From Chalara sp. BL73 (Eukaryota > Ascomycota > Leotiomycetes > Helotiales): a stretch of 64,000 bases of DNA. This document shows, one piece after another, positions 1-13,139 of the stretch (positions are counted from its first letter, which is position 1; the number at the start of each line of letters is the position of its first letter). The notes beneath the pieces are model-generated. The model worked only from the letters and a program-made list of their open reading frames with translations, was not told the DNA's origin and made no database searches. Both the position numbers and the translations under genes were made by a program. The stretch lies in NCBI GenBank assembly GCA_918026815.1, contig CAKJVC010000049.1, positions 248,001 to 312,000 on the forward strand, in the 5' to 3' direction.

Positions 1-3000
1 AGGCACAGACACGCTGGCTCCTGTTTGCACACGCTTCGCATCCCTCTCAGTCGTTGACTCTTCCGGACCTCTCTTCTTTTCCTTCTCGGGCTTCGCTGCT
101 TCCTTCTGGGATTGCCGACGAAGCTCCTTTTCTTTGCGTTCATTCTCCTTACGCAAAGCCTTGGATTCGAATTCGTGCCAGTCACCGTCGAGTTTCGAGA
201 GCCTATGTGGCATTAGCATATGACTATTTCAATGATTATTAGGGAGGGAGAGTTCGCATACTCGATAGCTTGCCGCGGCTTCGGCTCCTCGGTAGTAAAG
301 TATGGATGCTCCAGGACATCGCCTGCGCTTGGACGCTTAATAGGATCGTACTGAAACATAGCCTCGAGTAACTCGTATGCCGCTGGCGTAACTTTGTTCT
401 TGTACTTCTCGGCGAAGACATTGGGTCGTTTGACACTCGGCCGCAGCAGCTCAAACCAAGCCATATCGACCAAGCCAGGCCACTCTATCTTACTTGGAGT
501 TCCAAGAATGGCATATATTTTGTCTAGTTGACTGATCTCCCCACCATCGCCAGGGAATATCGCATGTCTGGTGAATATCTCCACAAGAACGCATGCTGCA
601 CTCCAAATGTCAACTGCCGGGCCATACTGTGTCTCGCCAAGGAGGAGTTCTGGAGATCTGTACCAGATGGTGATCACACGATTGGTGTAATCCAGCTGTC
701 TGCGTTTTGCATAAAATCGTGCTAGGCCAAAATCTGCCAGCTTTAACTGTCCATCGCTACTGACAAGAATGTTCGCAGCTTTAATGTCGCGATGAAGTAC
801 CCCTCGGCGATGCAGGTAATCAAGCCCCTCAAAGAGTTGCTTTGCGAGATGCTTCTTGTGTCCTGCGTCCAGTTTGAATGTTGGATGATTGAGCAACCCG
901 GTCAAATCATGAGATAGATATTCAAACACCATGAAGCAATCGTTCTTCTCGACCATTACCTCTTCGAGATGCACAACATTTGCATGCTTGAGCGACTGCA
1001 GTAATTTGATCTCCCTGACAGCAGTGACTGGAAACCCATCACGCTCTCCCTCCATCCGGATCTTCTTGAGTGCAACCAGCTTCTTGGTGTATACATGGAC
1101 AGCCTTGTAGACTTTCCCATAGGTGCCCGAGCCGACGACTGACTCATTCCCTGTCTTACGATAATATATTGAATCTGACTTTTTCATATCCTCTTCAAGT
1201 TGTGGTCTCGCTTTCGGTCGCTTCATGATCTTCTTAACCTTTCGAGTGGTCGACGCTGGCTCGCGGAAGTCCTGCCGCCTGGCGGAGGCAGGTTCTGTTG
1301 GGATTGATCGTGATGAGGGGACACGAGGTCGATCAGGACTAGTTTGAACTTGAATAGCAGGTCGAGACGGTGCCGCATTTAGCTTCTGTGATATTTCTGG
1401 TTTTGGCGTTGTTGGCGTAACCTTCGATGAAGCCTTGAACGCGAAACTAAACTTGGAATTCTGTTGACTCTGGGCAGGCCCTGTTGGTGGTGGCCTGCTC
1501 GGAGGTGGCATTTTACTCTCATCCTTTTTCTTAATATCTTGCTTGTCTTCGACTTGTAGCTCTTTTGATGGCCGAAATAGGTCCTCATGATCTTCGTCCA
1601 TAGCGGAATCAGCCTTTTGAGAGGTTGAATCATGCGCTGATGGATACTGCGTAGGATATTGCTGTTGAGGAGAAACATGTTGTGGCGTAACACTACCTGA
1701 ATGGGTAGCTTGACCCCGACCGGCCCCTGAAGCGTTCCATTGCAGATTCTGGAAATGGCCACCGCGACCTCTATGGTCGCCCCTTCCACGGATGTTGAAA
1801 TTGTTTCCTCGATAGCTCCCTCTACCACCACGGAAGGCGTGCTGCTGCGGATATGAAGGATTCATAGGCCCTGTAGGGGGATTATGATATGGAGGAGATT
1901 GCGAATTGCCATAATACTGGGCCTGCGGCCCTGTGGGCGGAGAGTAGTTGGACTGGTGATGTGCTTGTGGATATTGCCTAGTTCAAACTTTAGCTAAGAA
2001 GACATCATCCGTGTACAGGTTAACTTACGGCTGGGGAGAGTATTGCTGTTGTCCATTCCAGTTGCCTCTTCCAGCGTTGTAAGGAGATTGTGCATTTGGC
2101 GAGCTATGATATGAATGATGAGAATGCTGTGGTGACTGAGAGTACTGCCGTGGGTCGACCTGGTGTGCTTGATTATACTGAGGTTTTAGGGGAAATGCAG
2201 CTTGCATCTGCTGATTCGGGTTATAGCCTTGGTTATAGAATCCTCTATTAGCCATCTTATCCGCCTTGACCTCAATACTGTTGGCTCCAGAAGGAGCTGG
2301 AGACGGCGAACGACGTCGAGTAACTGCAATGCTGTTAGCACCAGAAGCTGCGGGTGCGGCTTGGCCAAGTCTTTTTCTGGGTTTTTTATTCGAGGAGCGG
2401 TATTCCTCGCGTGGGTGTCCTCTATCTGGGATTGGTGAGTGTGGCCGGGAGTCTGTGTAATGGTCCCTAGGAGGCTCACGAGATGAGAGGCGTGGCCGTT
2501 CCCTAGATTTGTGACTTTCAGGTTCAGGACTTCTACGGTCTCCTTTAGCTGAAGGTGTATGCTCCCTTCTTGGTGGCCTATCTTCCGCAAATGAGTTCCT
2601 ATGACGTCCAGATTCAGGTGAACGAGAGCGAGAGCGAGCGCGATGCGAAGAGCGACGACCGTCTTTGTGATGCAAAGAGCGAGATGTCTGCTTGTTATGC
2701 TTAGCACTTGATGAATGTGCCCGTGTATCCGAGTAATCAGATTCTCGACGCCGTCTAGGCCTATAGCCCTCACGATCTGGCGACTGCTTCCGACGTGGTG
2801 GCGAGCTCTCCCGATGAATTCGTCCTTGTCGGGACGACTCTCTATGTCTTTCTTCTCCGCGATGTGGACTCCGGTCTCGATGACGTTTGCTCTTTTTGCT
2901 CCGTGATGGCGATGGGCTTCGAGATTTACGTCGTTTGCCTGCAGCTGGTGACTGGTGTGTACTCCGTCGTATTCGGTCAGAGCCTCGCGAATCCTCTAAT

Positions 3001-3269
3001 AGCTCTTTTCCTTTATTCCGTCCTCTTACCTCCTCCCCCAGGTCCCTGATCGAATCCCGCGATGGTCTTCGTCTGCGATCCCGGCTACGTTCGCGCGGTC
3101 GGTCGTAATCAATAACAGAGTCTGGCTTAATACCACGATCTCGTCCAGTGGGTTCCCTGTCGCCTTCAGAGCGACGTGTCGGAGGCGAGCGCGACCGTCT
3201 CGTGCGTGTAATCCCTCTTTCTCTGCCTCGTTCTCTGCGGTCGTCACCGTGGCTCCAGCTGTCTTTCAT
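1..3269 (-). CDS. ctk1: CTK1-like CDK (CTDK-I kinase subunit), 3' end off window
   Basis: Cyclin-dependent kinase of the CTK1/CDK12 type, expected to phosphorylate the RNA polymerase II C-terminal domain in the nucleus. Model: complement of 2029-3269, 262-1977 and 1-202; introns 1978-2028 and 203-261, both GT-AG, the second with a TGCTAAT branch site. 1,053 codons are visible and the stop lies beyond base 1. The first ~450 residues are rich in RS/SR/RD, then Q/P/G/RGG-rich. The kinase domain lies at about residues 685-980, with a glycine loop (GSGTYGKVYKA), a PITAIRE-equivalent helix (PVTAVRE), HRD (VLHRDIKAAN), DFG (LADFGLARFY) and an APE-equivalent (RSPELLLG). The last visible exon is a lysine/glutamate-rich tail beginning DGDWHEFESKA. 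The RS-rich N-terminus resembles metazoan CDK12/13. BUR1 is a less likely alternative because of the kinase sequence and the RS arm. Confidence 0.9.
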
Positions 3270-3277
3270 TTCGACAT
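3266..3277 (-). promoter_or_regulatory. Minimal uORF overlapping the CTK1 start codon
   Basis: On the minus strand ATG TCG AAA TGA lies directly before the CTK1 start, and its TGA overlaps the main ATG as ATGA. If the transcript starts upstream, ribosomes could terminate here and reinitiate at the CTK1 ATG. That is inference from position only. Confidence 0.4.
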
Positions 3278-5873
3278 ACCGCGGATGCCGGTCTTTGAGG
3301 AGGGTTGTGGAGTTGTATGAATTAGGTTGAGCGTGGAATTGAAGATATGTTGGGTGCTGTTCAAGCCAAAAATTGGGTAGGTCTTAGCGGGTTTTTGATT
3401 GGCCCCTCAGGCTAAGGCTCAGATTTGACAAGCGATTATCGACTTCGATTCTGCTCAACTTGATCAACCTGGCGCCACATTCGACTTAATGAAATGTAAA
3501 TCAGAGCACGAGCAGTATTAATGAAAAGCAACAGAGAAAGACATTGTCTTTCTCTTTCTCTGCTGCGAGCTTACCATAAGGTGAGCGTCGATATTCCGAC
3601 CGCCGATAGAAATGGTGCCATGATGCCCACCTCTTTTTTCCGTGCACCCATGCGATGCCGTGCCATACCCTTCCAAAGTCCACATCCATGCATCAGCCCT
3701 CCAGAAGGCATATCACAGGTCGAATTCACACGTCATGCAAAGTTATCTACGGGTGCGTGGACACGCACAAATATCAAAATACAACAACAAACGACTAGAC
3801 AAGCCTTAATAATCCTCCTCTTCACGAATAAATCATTCCTATCCAGCAATCTTGAATTATGAAATCCAAGTGGGAAGTATCATCGATCAAATTGACGATG
3901 TTGGTTGTGACACGGATCGTGATATCTTCAAGTGTAAGCTCAACAATTCGCTCGAATCTCTTTGAAAATGACATGAGGTACCACGATGGCCCGTTCTGCG
4001 GTGGCGAACACAGCAAGTCGACATCAGCCGCTTCCTTGAAATTGTAACAAAGGTGCTAAAGTCATCGAGGAAATCCGTTTGCTTTTTCTGATGAACCGAC
4101 AAAGAAGATAGGCTGAGTATCTTTCAAAGTTGTGGAGTCTTTCCAGTCGAGAATTGCCCAGTGGCAGATAAACCTGACGCATTATGTGATCTAAACAGAA
4201 CCCATCTTCAGCCGGCCTATATCAAACGTGCAGTCAAGGATGCCAGGAAGAATGGAGTTCGCTCGTGGACGAATAATCCTCAATAGCGTAGTTCCATATT
4301 GACGTTCTGCGAAATGACGGGCCTAACAGTAATCTTTGGAGTTATCTGGCCTTCCTGTTGCGTGCACCAGCCTAATATTTATACATAAACAGGGGATAAT
4401 CAGGTCGAATGGTGAAGTATTGAGGCAACTTCAGTTCGACTTGATGTTAGTCTGGTCGACAATGCAGAATGCTTGTAGAATATTAACCCATTTGACAGGA
4501 AAGGGGTCTCATCAAGGCGTATCTATACCCATCAATATCCTCCGTAGGGTAGACAAAGCCAACAGATTCGTGCTCCAGACGTTGTAGTCAGCCAGTCATA
4601 ACACAAATAATACTCAAGGACCCCCAAAGCACCTCTGACTTGAGCCCCTCTCACGGTTATGACGCCACGAGATTCCAGACGAGTTTGATGGTGGCGTTCT
4701 GAATACACCCATATTGCTATTTTATATAGAAGTCGTTTTATTCCGCTGCATTTCGATTGCTCGGAGGGTACTGAGCGAGAGACACCTCTGCGTGTTGTAT
4801 TGGTGAGCCGACTGGACAGCAGGAAATCGCAAGCGAAAGGCAGCTTCATCTCCTAATTCATTTTGCTGACTGGAAGAAGTGTATGAGCGATTTGTCATAT
4901 ACTTTAATAGATACATCTTGAGAAAGTGATGAAGATCCAATGAATGGCAATTTGCGAGCGTCAAGGCATTGTTGGGTCGAAACAATGTAGTATCGGTGGG
5001 TATTTAGAGATCAAGAAGGTGCTTGTGGAAGATGTCTAATTATTTGAGATGCCTATTATCGATTGCGACATCACAAGACACCCCATCTGTGCTGTAGCTG
5101 TGGTTGTTAGATTGAATTTGATGGTGGTAACATCGAGTGAGAAGGAAATCTCGATGGAACCGCCAAACAATTGACAGGTGCGTATCGGCCTGAGGCAGCG
5201 AAACATGGATTGGCCAAAGGCAGGTCAATGGCTTGGCACACGCTTTGCAGCCACAGCACATCGATCACTTCAATTGTGATGAAATCAGTTTGTGTGAAGA
5301 AGCCTTTTAATACGCAAAGTCATGGTTTTCGTTTTCATAAGTTGAAAAGGCATATCATTCAAAACCCAGCAATCTCTGATTTGAATATACACTCTGGCCT
5401 TGAAAAGACTAAGCAATCTAATCCTCGCCCCATCTATCTAGTCTATATGAAACGCGTTTTCTTCTCTTCCCAAGATAAAACCAACCCGCTCTGAATAGCG
5501 TGGACAGCACTGGCCTTCTAAGTCGCAGCTTAACAGCCTGTAATTCCTTCTAAACACCTTTTTGTCGTCAGGTTATTTTTGACGGTGTCTTGGGCAGCAA
5601 TGGAAAGGAGAAAGGAGGTCTAGGAAGGAAGCGTCATGTTCGCCTGTATCAAACACAACTAGCAATTATAATTCCATCAAATTTGGCCATCACGCTGTCC
5701 TTTGGCTTATTTTCGTAATATCATTCATCAGACCTACATACTAGCGGTTCATATACAAACACTCTAGCCTCTATGGCTAACCATGCATCACTCATAGGAG
5801 CAAATCCCAATCCCATAATGTCCTGGAAACGCCCACTACCCACGAAGAATTATATTGGACTGCGTTATTAACC
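3270..5873. other. Intergenic region, no gene seen
   Basis: About 2.6 kb between the CTK1 start and the MCM5 stop, both on the minus strand, so it should hold the CTK1 promoter/5' UTR and the MCM5 3' UTR. Open frames here are short, with no recognisable domain, signal peptide or splicing pattern. I see no tRNA-like T-arm. Confidence 0.5.
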
Positions 5874-8195
5874 TCAGGCACCACTCCTGTATATCTGGCT
5901 CCCTTGGTTTCGTATGGCAATAGTATCTCGTCTCTGTAAAACGACAAGTGCTCGATTGAGTGCCTGCTCAGAGTATCCCTTCCCTTCACAGATTTCTCTC
6001 TTGAGGGTAGCAAGACTAGTGCTCCAACCGATAGGCAGCCTCTTCTTTAGCTCATCTTCAAGCTTATTGACCTCATCGTTCAGCTCCTTGCTTCCTTGAT
6101 TGCTTCCCATATTCACTGCATCCATAGTACTAGCTAAGAACAGCCGGATTGCCTCATCCACATGTACTTCTGTAGCAACTGGGGATAGTGCAAGTTTGGC
6201 AAGAGATTCTGTGATACGGATAATGGCTTCTAGTTGACGAACAGTGATGGGAATGGAAGAACGAGCATTAGCCTCCATCTCCGCGGCATGGACCTGCTTT
6301 CTAATGGAAACGAAGTGTGAGGAAAGCTTCTCAGCAGCTTCAGGGGAAAGTCGTGGTGCACATCGTCTAAAGATCAGTCAGCATGGTTTTTTGAGAGTGA
6401 AATTCATTCATGTAACTTACGATCTGCAATAGCTCACATATCGCTTCATCTTCTCAACTGATATCTCAGCCTCTGCTTGCTCGTCGTTGCCGCGACCGCC
6501 CATTTGCAAATTCATGACGTGCTTTGCGATCTTCTCATCTCGGCCTCTCTCATGATCATCTTTGACGATGAAGATCATGTCAAAACGGGAAAGAATTGTG
6601 GTTTGGAAGTCGATATTTTCTCCTGGTGTCTTCAAGTCATCATATCGTCCAAAAATGGGGTTCGCAGCCGCTAAAACAGATGTTCGAGCATTTAAAATAG
6701 TCGTAATTCCTGCCTTTGCTATAGAGATAGTCTGTTGCTCCATAGCTTCATGTATGGCAACTCGATCCTCGTCGCGCATCTTGTCGAACTCATCGATACA
6801 GACAACTCCACCATCAGCTAAAACCATTGCCCCTCCTTCCAGATAGAATTCTCGTGTTGTGTGATCGCGCTGGACGGAAGCTGTGAGACCTGCGGCTGAA
6901 GATCCCTTGCCGGATGTATAGATTGCGATTGGAGATGCTTTCTCCACAAACTTCAAGAGCTGAGATTTTGCAGTACCTGGATCGCCCAGAAGGAGAACGT
7001 TGATGTCTCCGCGGAGCTTCATACCGTCTGGTAAAATCTTTTTGGAGCCTCCCATTAATAAACACGATATGGCTTTCTTGATATCCTGGTTTCCATAAAT
7101 AGATGGCGCTATACAGTTCGCGAATACTTGGTATAAATCAGGTCTTCGACTCATCTCCAGAAACTCCTGTTCTTCTTCTTCTGAGAATATTGCATTTCCT
7201 CTCGTGGTGTGATCAACGTCACTATGGACCCCAATAGCGCGGATATAAGGTGTTCTGATCGCAACCGCAGAAGTAGTCGATGATCCTTTCGACTGCTTAT
7301 TTTGATAAATTGAGAATATTCCCGTGATCATGCACCTCGATCCAGGGACAACTCTATTCGTCAAGTATCTGTCGGTGGAAATGAGAACATGTCTGGGAAG
7401 CTCGCCTACCGGAACTTGATCCGGAGCTTCTTGTAGTTTGATAATCTGTTGATCCACAAACTGGGACTTTTCATGAATGACAACATACGGGTCCATCGGA
7501 CATTGGTCTTCTCCTGGCATCTTCTGCCTGTCGCAAGTACGAGGGAGTGAAACTCCTGTAAAGCCGCCTTGGATTGGCAGAACTTTGTTCGCGTGACAGT
7601 TGCGACATTCTATGTGTAGTGCCGTGGCTTTCGATGAAAGAACAGACGCGCCAATTACAATTCCTGGCACTCGAATAAGTCGCGAAATTGTAAGGGCGTC
7701 TAGGTTGCGAATAGATATATCTACAGCATCGGAGTGGAGGAGCAGTTGGTGTTCGGGAAGCACGATATCGCGGTTCGAAGGATAGACAATACGATGTGTA
7801 CATCTCTTCAGCGCAGCTTCGAACTACCGATTATGATCAATAAGCAATAAGCAATATGCTTATAGGGGATAAATTAGCGCCTACCAATGGAATGATCTCT
7901 GCAGGTTCTGTGGAAAGTCTGTGAGCCAGCTCCTCGTTGAAGGAGATAAGATGGCCAATATCGACATCGCAGTAATATTGCTTCAAAAGAACATTCTCGC
8001 GTATCTGATCTCTGCTACTAGTCAGTCTCATTTGCCATCCAAAGTGATGCTTTCAAACCTATATATGAATGCATTGTCAAGTCGAAACTGTAGAATGAAC
8101 TGTTCCAGCTGACTCTGTATTTGACCACGGGTATCTTCGCTGTTATCGAAGTCTGGAGCAAGAACGCTCAGTGAATATGCGGATCGTCTGTCCAT
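5874..8195 (-). CDS. mcm5: DNA replication licensing factor MCM5
   Basis: MCM5/CDC46 subunit of the MCM2-7 replicative helicase. Model: complement of 8059-8195, 7885-8011, 6421-7823 and 5874-6366; introns of 47, 61 and 54 nt. The result is 719 aa, the usual MCM5 length. A zinc-binding quartet sits at about C161/C164/C185/C196, Walker A GDPGTAKS at about 368-375, Walker B CIDEFDK at about 430-436 and the arginine-finger SRFD at about 500-503. A winged-helix C-terminus ends IYRSGA. The start gives MDRRSAYS, as in fungal MCM5. It is divergent from VPS54 across 587 bp that contain an MCB box (ACGCGT), fitting G1/S expression. Nothing in the sequence suggests damage. Confidence 0.97.
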
Positions 8196-8782
8196 CGTGG
8201 AATGCTATGTGAGGGACAAAGAACCAGAAGAGACGTTACAGCTAGTATTGTGGGTTGTTGAATGAGAAAGCATCCAAATAGGGGTTTGAAGAGTTTACGC
8301 GACAAAACGCGTTTTTTGGCCCGCGACGCGACAGAAGGAAAGTGGTTGCATTAGTGGTCTATACCCTGCAACACTGGGCTCCCTACTCAGCCAATGGGCG
8401 GCCGCGTCACCTCTTCCAGATAGAATGAAGCTTAAGTAAGGCTGTGCAGGAAGATGAAAATCGTCAAGTTGACAATTACCACGATTTAAATGCGAGTGAA
8501 GTATTCATCTTAAAGCAAAGCCCAGTGTATCAATAGTGGCGTTCAAAGCTTAAGCAATGATACCTCGATAGCGCCATCGAAAATAGCCAACGAGCGATTC
8601 CAATTGTCGCATTTCTTAACATCTTCGTGGCCGTTCTCTTCGATTATATACCAGCCCTATCACGGTGTATCCATTAGAGCCGCGCCATTTGAACTATACA
8701 ATCCATCAATAATAGTGGGGGAGGTCGGGAAAGGCATCGTTGATGAACCTCGATCAGCGGACGAGTCTCTGTAAAGGAAATC
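8196..8782. promoter_or_regulatory. Divergent promoter MCM5 / VPS54
   Basis: 587 bp between the two start codons. A perfect MluI cell-cycle box ACGCGT is at 8307-8312, flanked by near matches ACGCGA at 8297-8302 and 8326-8331, 100-140 bp upstream of the MCM5 ATG. MCB boxes are bound by MBF in yeasts and drive replication genes. A CCAAT box is at 8391-8395. Assigning the box to MCM5 rather than VPS54 is inference from gene function and distance. Confidence 0.6.
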
Positions 8783-11700
8783 ATGGCATCTGCAGCTCCT
8801 CGACATTCTACCGATAGTCTCTCCCCCATCTCACCCACGCCATCCCACAATGAATTCCCATTTCCAAGGTCCGTTTTAAGGCTACAGAGCTAGTATAATA
8901 AAGCAAACTAACATTTGTAGGCTGGGTTCGAGTTCCAGGTATGCATCACGACGAGGATCTGTTGCAAGCTCGATACACTCAATAGGAGGTACCTTAGACA
9001 CAGCGGCGCATTGGAATCGATTAACAGAATCGAGTCAAAATGGTTGATCTATTCCGATTCGTTTCACTTTTCTTTTCTAATCGTCTTTAGCTATATCCAC
9101 ACTTCTACAGCCACCCATAGTCCGAACTGGCCTTATTCCCCACACATCTGCTCCAGCATCAAGTGCACACAAGCCTCCTACATCTCGAGACATTCCGCCT
9201 GTCGCTCTTACGAATATTAAATCTGTTGATCCTGCAGAATTTAAGCCATATCTCAGTCAAGTCGGGGCGCTCTATGATGCGCTACAACAGGCGAAGGACA
9301 ACGAAGAAGAAGGTGGAACTCAGCTTTTTAGAAAAGGTACCAAGACGGATGATTTGTCTGATCTTTTAGACTCAGAACGACGATCTAGTAAGCCCAGTCT
9401 GTCTAGACAGGCTTCTCTGGTTTCGCTAGCCTCCTATATTGAAAGTCCAATGCTTCCAAGGAAGAAGTCCTCCGCGAACAAACGAGCACTTCATGCACCA
9501 ACGCCTTTAAATACCATACCGAGTGTCTATCATGAGGAGGATTTCCATTTAGAGAATCCTCGTACATTTGACGTCGTTAGCGAGCGATCAGAGGTTGTGC
9601 GGCCGGTTCCAGGCACAGCAGATGCAAAGGGCCTCAATGGGAATACCGCGATACCGAGGAAGGCTCTAGCCACTAACGCCATCCTACAGGAGAAGCTTTC
9701 TTGGTATATGGATACTGTTGAGGTTCATTTAATCTCATCAATCTCATCCGCATCGACTTCATTCTTCGCCGCATTAGGATCCTTAAAAGATCTCCACTCG
9801 GAAGCAGCAGACTCTGTTGCTCGGATAAAGGAGCTACGAAAGGAACTGGAAACACTAGATCAAGAAATGGCCGTTGGTGGATTAACCCTCGTCAATCAAC
9901 GACGGAGGAGAGAGAATTTGAAGCAACTTAGTGATGCTGTCCAACAATTGAAACGAATTGTGGAATCTGTCGCCAATTGCGAATCCTTGGTTGACGGCGG
10001 GCAAGTTGATGAAGCTTTGGATGGCATTGAAGCCTTGGAAACTCTCATTTCAGGTGAAGAACAGGTTCGCGCTGATAGTATTCAACTCCGAGATCTTAGA
10101 GGCGCTACCGCGTTACAAGGTGTCACGAATGATTTAGATATACTACGGTCAAGAATAGGAAAGAGTTTCGAATCTCGGTTTCTAAACGTCCTGCTTAGCG
10201 ACCTGAGACACCATGTCGAGTCGATATCAACTCACGATACCTTGCAGCGATGGGGCATATCGTCCCAACGCTCTAGGGGCGGTCACAATCGGGAGCCATC
10301 GGCATATCCAGCTTACTTGTCGATCAACAAAGAGTTCAGAGCAGATGTTCTTTCGATTCTTAGTGGCTTACATCGAGCTAAGCATATATCGCCTGCCACG
10401 ATAGCTTATCGGGAAGCGGTGTTGCGGGAATTACGAAACATCATTCGTCAAACTCTTCCAGCATCGAATGAGGATGATAACGAGTCGATGATGTCGACTT
10501 CAACCACGGGAAGGAATTCGCAGAGAACACAACAAGAAAAATCATCCATCTTAGCTCGAAATCTTCGCGCCTTAGACCCCGAAGACGCAGAGGAATTACT
10601 CAAGAAAATATACATTGGAATTGGGGAAACCCTACGACGGCTAGGAACACAGGTGAAAGTGCTTTTAGATGTCACGAGTACAATTGCCGATCCGACTGGG
10701 GCCATGCTTTCACCAAGAATGAAGTCTCCTTCCATAGGCACCGACTCACCCTTAAGTCCGAACATGGTGATGATCGATGGCCGCCAAATGGGACGTCCGC
10801 GGGGCAACTCTGGTCTGGAAATTCAAGAACAGCTACATCAAACGCTGGATATGTCGAGCCTACTAGGCCAAGCTGTTGATATCGCTCAGGATAGAATTGT
10901 CAAAATCCTCCGAGTCCGTTCTGAGCAAACCATTCATCTTTCTGTAGAGAAATTTCTACGTTATTTCAACTTGAATCTACTATTTGCCAATGAGTGCGAA
11001 GCAGTGTCGGGGCGAAGCGGTACCCCGCTCAAGAATGTTGTGAACGGACATATAAAAGACTTCATTCAGCAGATGGGCGAGTCTGAACGACAGAATTTAG
11101 CCACTGGTATGGAGGCCGATCAATGGAACGCGAAAGACTTCTCAGATGAGGATAATGAACACCTAAGCCGTATACTTTCCGCCAGCACTCAGGACGCAGA
11201 AGCATGGACTGCTGGTAGCAAGATATGGCTGGCTCCTTCTCAAGATGTGCCCACTACCACGGCTCCTCCAAATGGCTCTTTAGCTCCGCCCGCCACGTAC
11301 GCAACTAATGGTGAATCAGGGAGATCAACACCATCCAGTAACAGAAACTCGAGACCTGCAATGATTGAATCAGAATCATTTATACTTCCAGTGTCAGCGA
11401 CCCTTTGTATGCAGGGCCTTTCTTCCTTCCTTCACCTCACAAGCGGACTTCCATCCATGACCACTGAAATCGCTTCGAGCATCATATCCTACCTCTCACT
11501 GTTCAATTCCCGTTGCACACAACTCATCTTAGGTGCCGGGGCTACTCGCTCTGCAGGTCTTAAGAACATCACTACGAAACATCTCGCCCTTGCGTCGCAA
11601 GCACTCTCGTTCATATCCTCTCTTATACCCCATGTTAGAGAATTTATTCGTCGACACGCCAGCACCAGCGTGTCAATATCCAACCTCATGGGCGAATTCG

Positions 11701-12357
11701 ATAAGATCCGCCGCTCCTTCCTTGAGCATCAGCAGTCTATCTATGATAAACTGCTTGACATCATGTCTGGCCGGGCATCTACTCACGCAAAAGCTATGAA
11801 GCTCATAGACTGGGAAACAGAAAGGCAAGGTGTGAACACATATATGGAGGCTTTAATAAAGGAAACAAACACTTTCCACAAAGTGATGACCAAGCACTTG
11901 CCAGAAGGAACGATGAGGATGGTCATGCAACCTATTTTCAAAGCATATAGGGAGCAGTGGGGCAAGGCATATGGGGATGTGGTTCTAGGGAGCGAGGCGG
12001 CTCAGAATCGGTATGTGCAACCTTCTCCTAATTGGGCTATTTCAACCCGTAACTAACATGTGGGCCAGGATGCTACGCGATGCAGAGTACTTCAAGTCTA
12101 GAATCGGTGCTCTTGATGGCGCCGGTGACACAGGGGACCACATCCTCGAGATCGTACGCGAGAAACCCATCCCGAAGCCCGAAGCATCCACGAAAGCAGC
12201 CAGCGCAACAAACGGCACCCTAACTACCAAGGCCGCCGACGAAGTCGAGGCCAGTAACAACTCCAACACCGGCAATCAAGAAACAGAAAAAGAAGCCGCC
12301 ACCGAAACGCCACTCGTGTTAGAAGAAGCAGAGAAAGCGAGTCAGAAGCCCTCATGA
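8783..12357 (+). CDS. vps54: GARP complex subunit VPS54
   Basis: Vps54 subunit of the GARP tether, which acts in retrograde traffic from endosomes to the trans-Golgi. Model: join of 8783-8868, 8921-9042, 9091-12010 and 12069-12357; introns of 52, 48, 48-to-58 nt class (8869-8920, 9043-9090, 12011-12068). Product 1,138 aa. The N-terminal ~250 residues are Ser/Pro-rich and likely disordered (GSSSRYASRRGSVASS). The conserved Vps54 N-domain begins near residue 260 (AILQEKLSWYMDTVE), with a coiled-coil-like helix containing NQRRRRENLKQL. The C-terminal Vps54 domain covers roughly 830-1060, and an acidic/Ala-rich tail ends QKPS. The first donor is GTCCGT, a weak site, but the acceptor has a strong ACTAAC branch point. 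COG-type tethers were considered, but the N-domain fits Vps54 better. Confidence 0.88.
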
Positions 12358-13139
12358 TCACGATAACCAGAGATATAATACTGGATTATGTGTATAGATG
12401 AACAGAACAAGCGGGACGACAATGCATAGCATAGCATAGAGAGACGTCACCTTTCTTGGGTATGTAGAAATATTTCGAATTAAATGTATATTCCTTGACC
12501 TCAACATCAAATCTCGTTCGTAAGCTGTTGCGAGCTACAGTGTACCCCAGTTGTTCACAACACATCTCCCTAGTCAGAAACTACATTGTCTGCTATCGTT
12601 TGCCCAGACTATTCAGGTTTGGATACTAAGCTTTCCTTTGACATGTTGTCCAATGATCTGATTTGTGGTATGGATATAAGTTGACGAGGCCACGGCAATG
12701 ATTCAAAGTTTGCTATTGTGCAACTTATAGGTAATGTAGCGGTATGATCTTGAGTCACTCTCAATACTAGATCATTTTCATCTCACATTTCCTAGTTTTG
12801 AAAAGTTCTTGGTGAGCCTTTGCAAGTGTACCACGTGTACTGTCATTACTACTAATATCTGTCTCTAGCATATAACTAGTCAATTCAGCAACTCCTTGAG
12901 CTTATTTGCAAGCAATATCATAACCCCTGGAATTATGGTCACGGTATAGAAATCATTTTCTGTCCGTCAATGTAGCAAAATAGTTGTGAGAAAAAGAAGT
13001 ATGCGATGTAAGGTTCCAGCATCCAGCTGTCATGAACAGTGCAAATGCAAAACCACCACGTTTCACTTTGACTGCAGTCTTCAGACTATTCCTATTCTTC
13101 CGAAATCATGGCATTCATGGACCGGAGAAGGTGAGCTGT
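12358..13139. other. Convergent intergenic region, no gene seen
   Basis: About 780 bp between the 3' ends of VPS54 (plus) and the cell-wall gene (minus). It should hold both 3' UTRs. No coding or structural RNA signal is recognisable. Confidence 0.5.

Noticed and set aside
2186..2773. Long overlapping frames within the CTK1 RS-rich exon
   Set aside because: Alternative-frame shadows of a repetitive Arg/Ser coding region.
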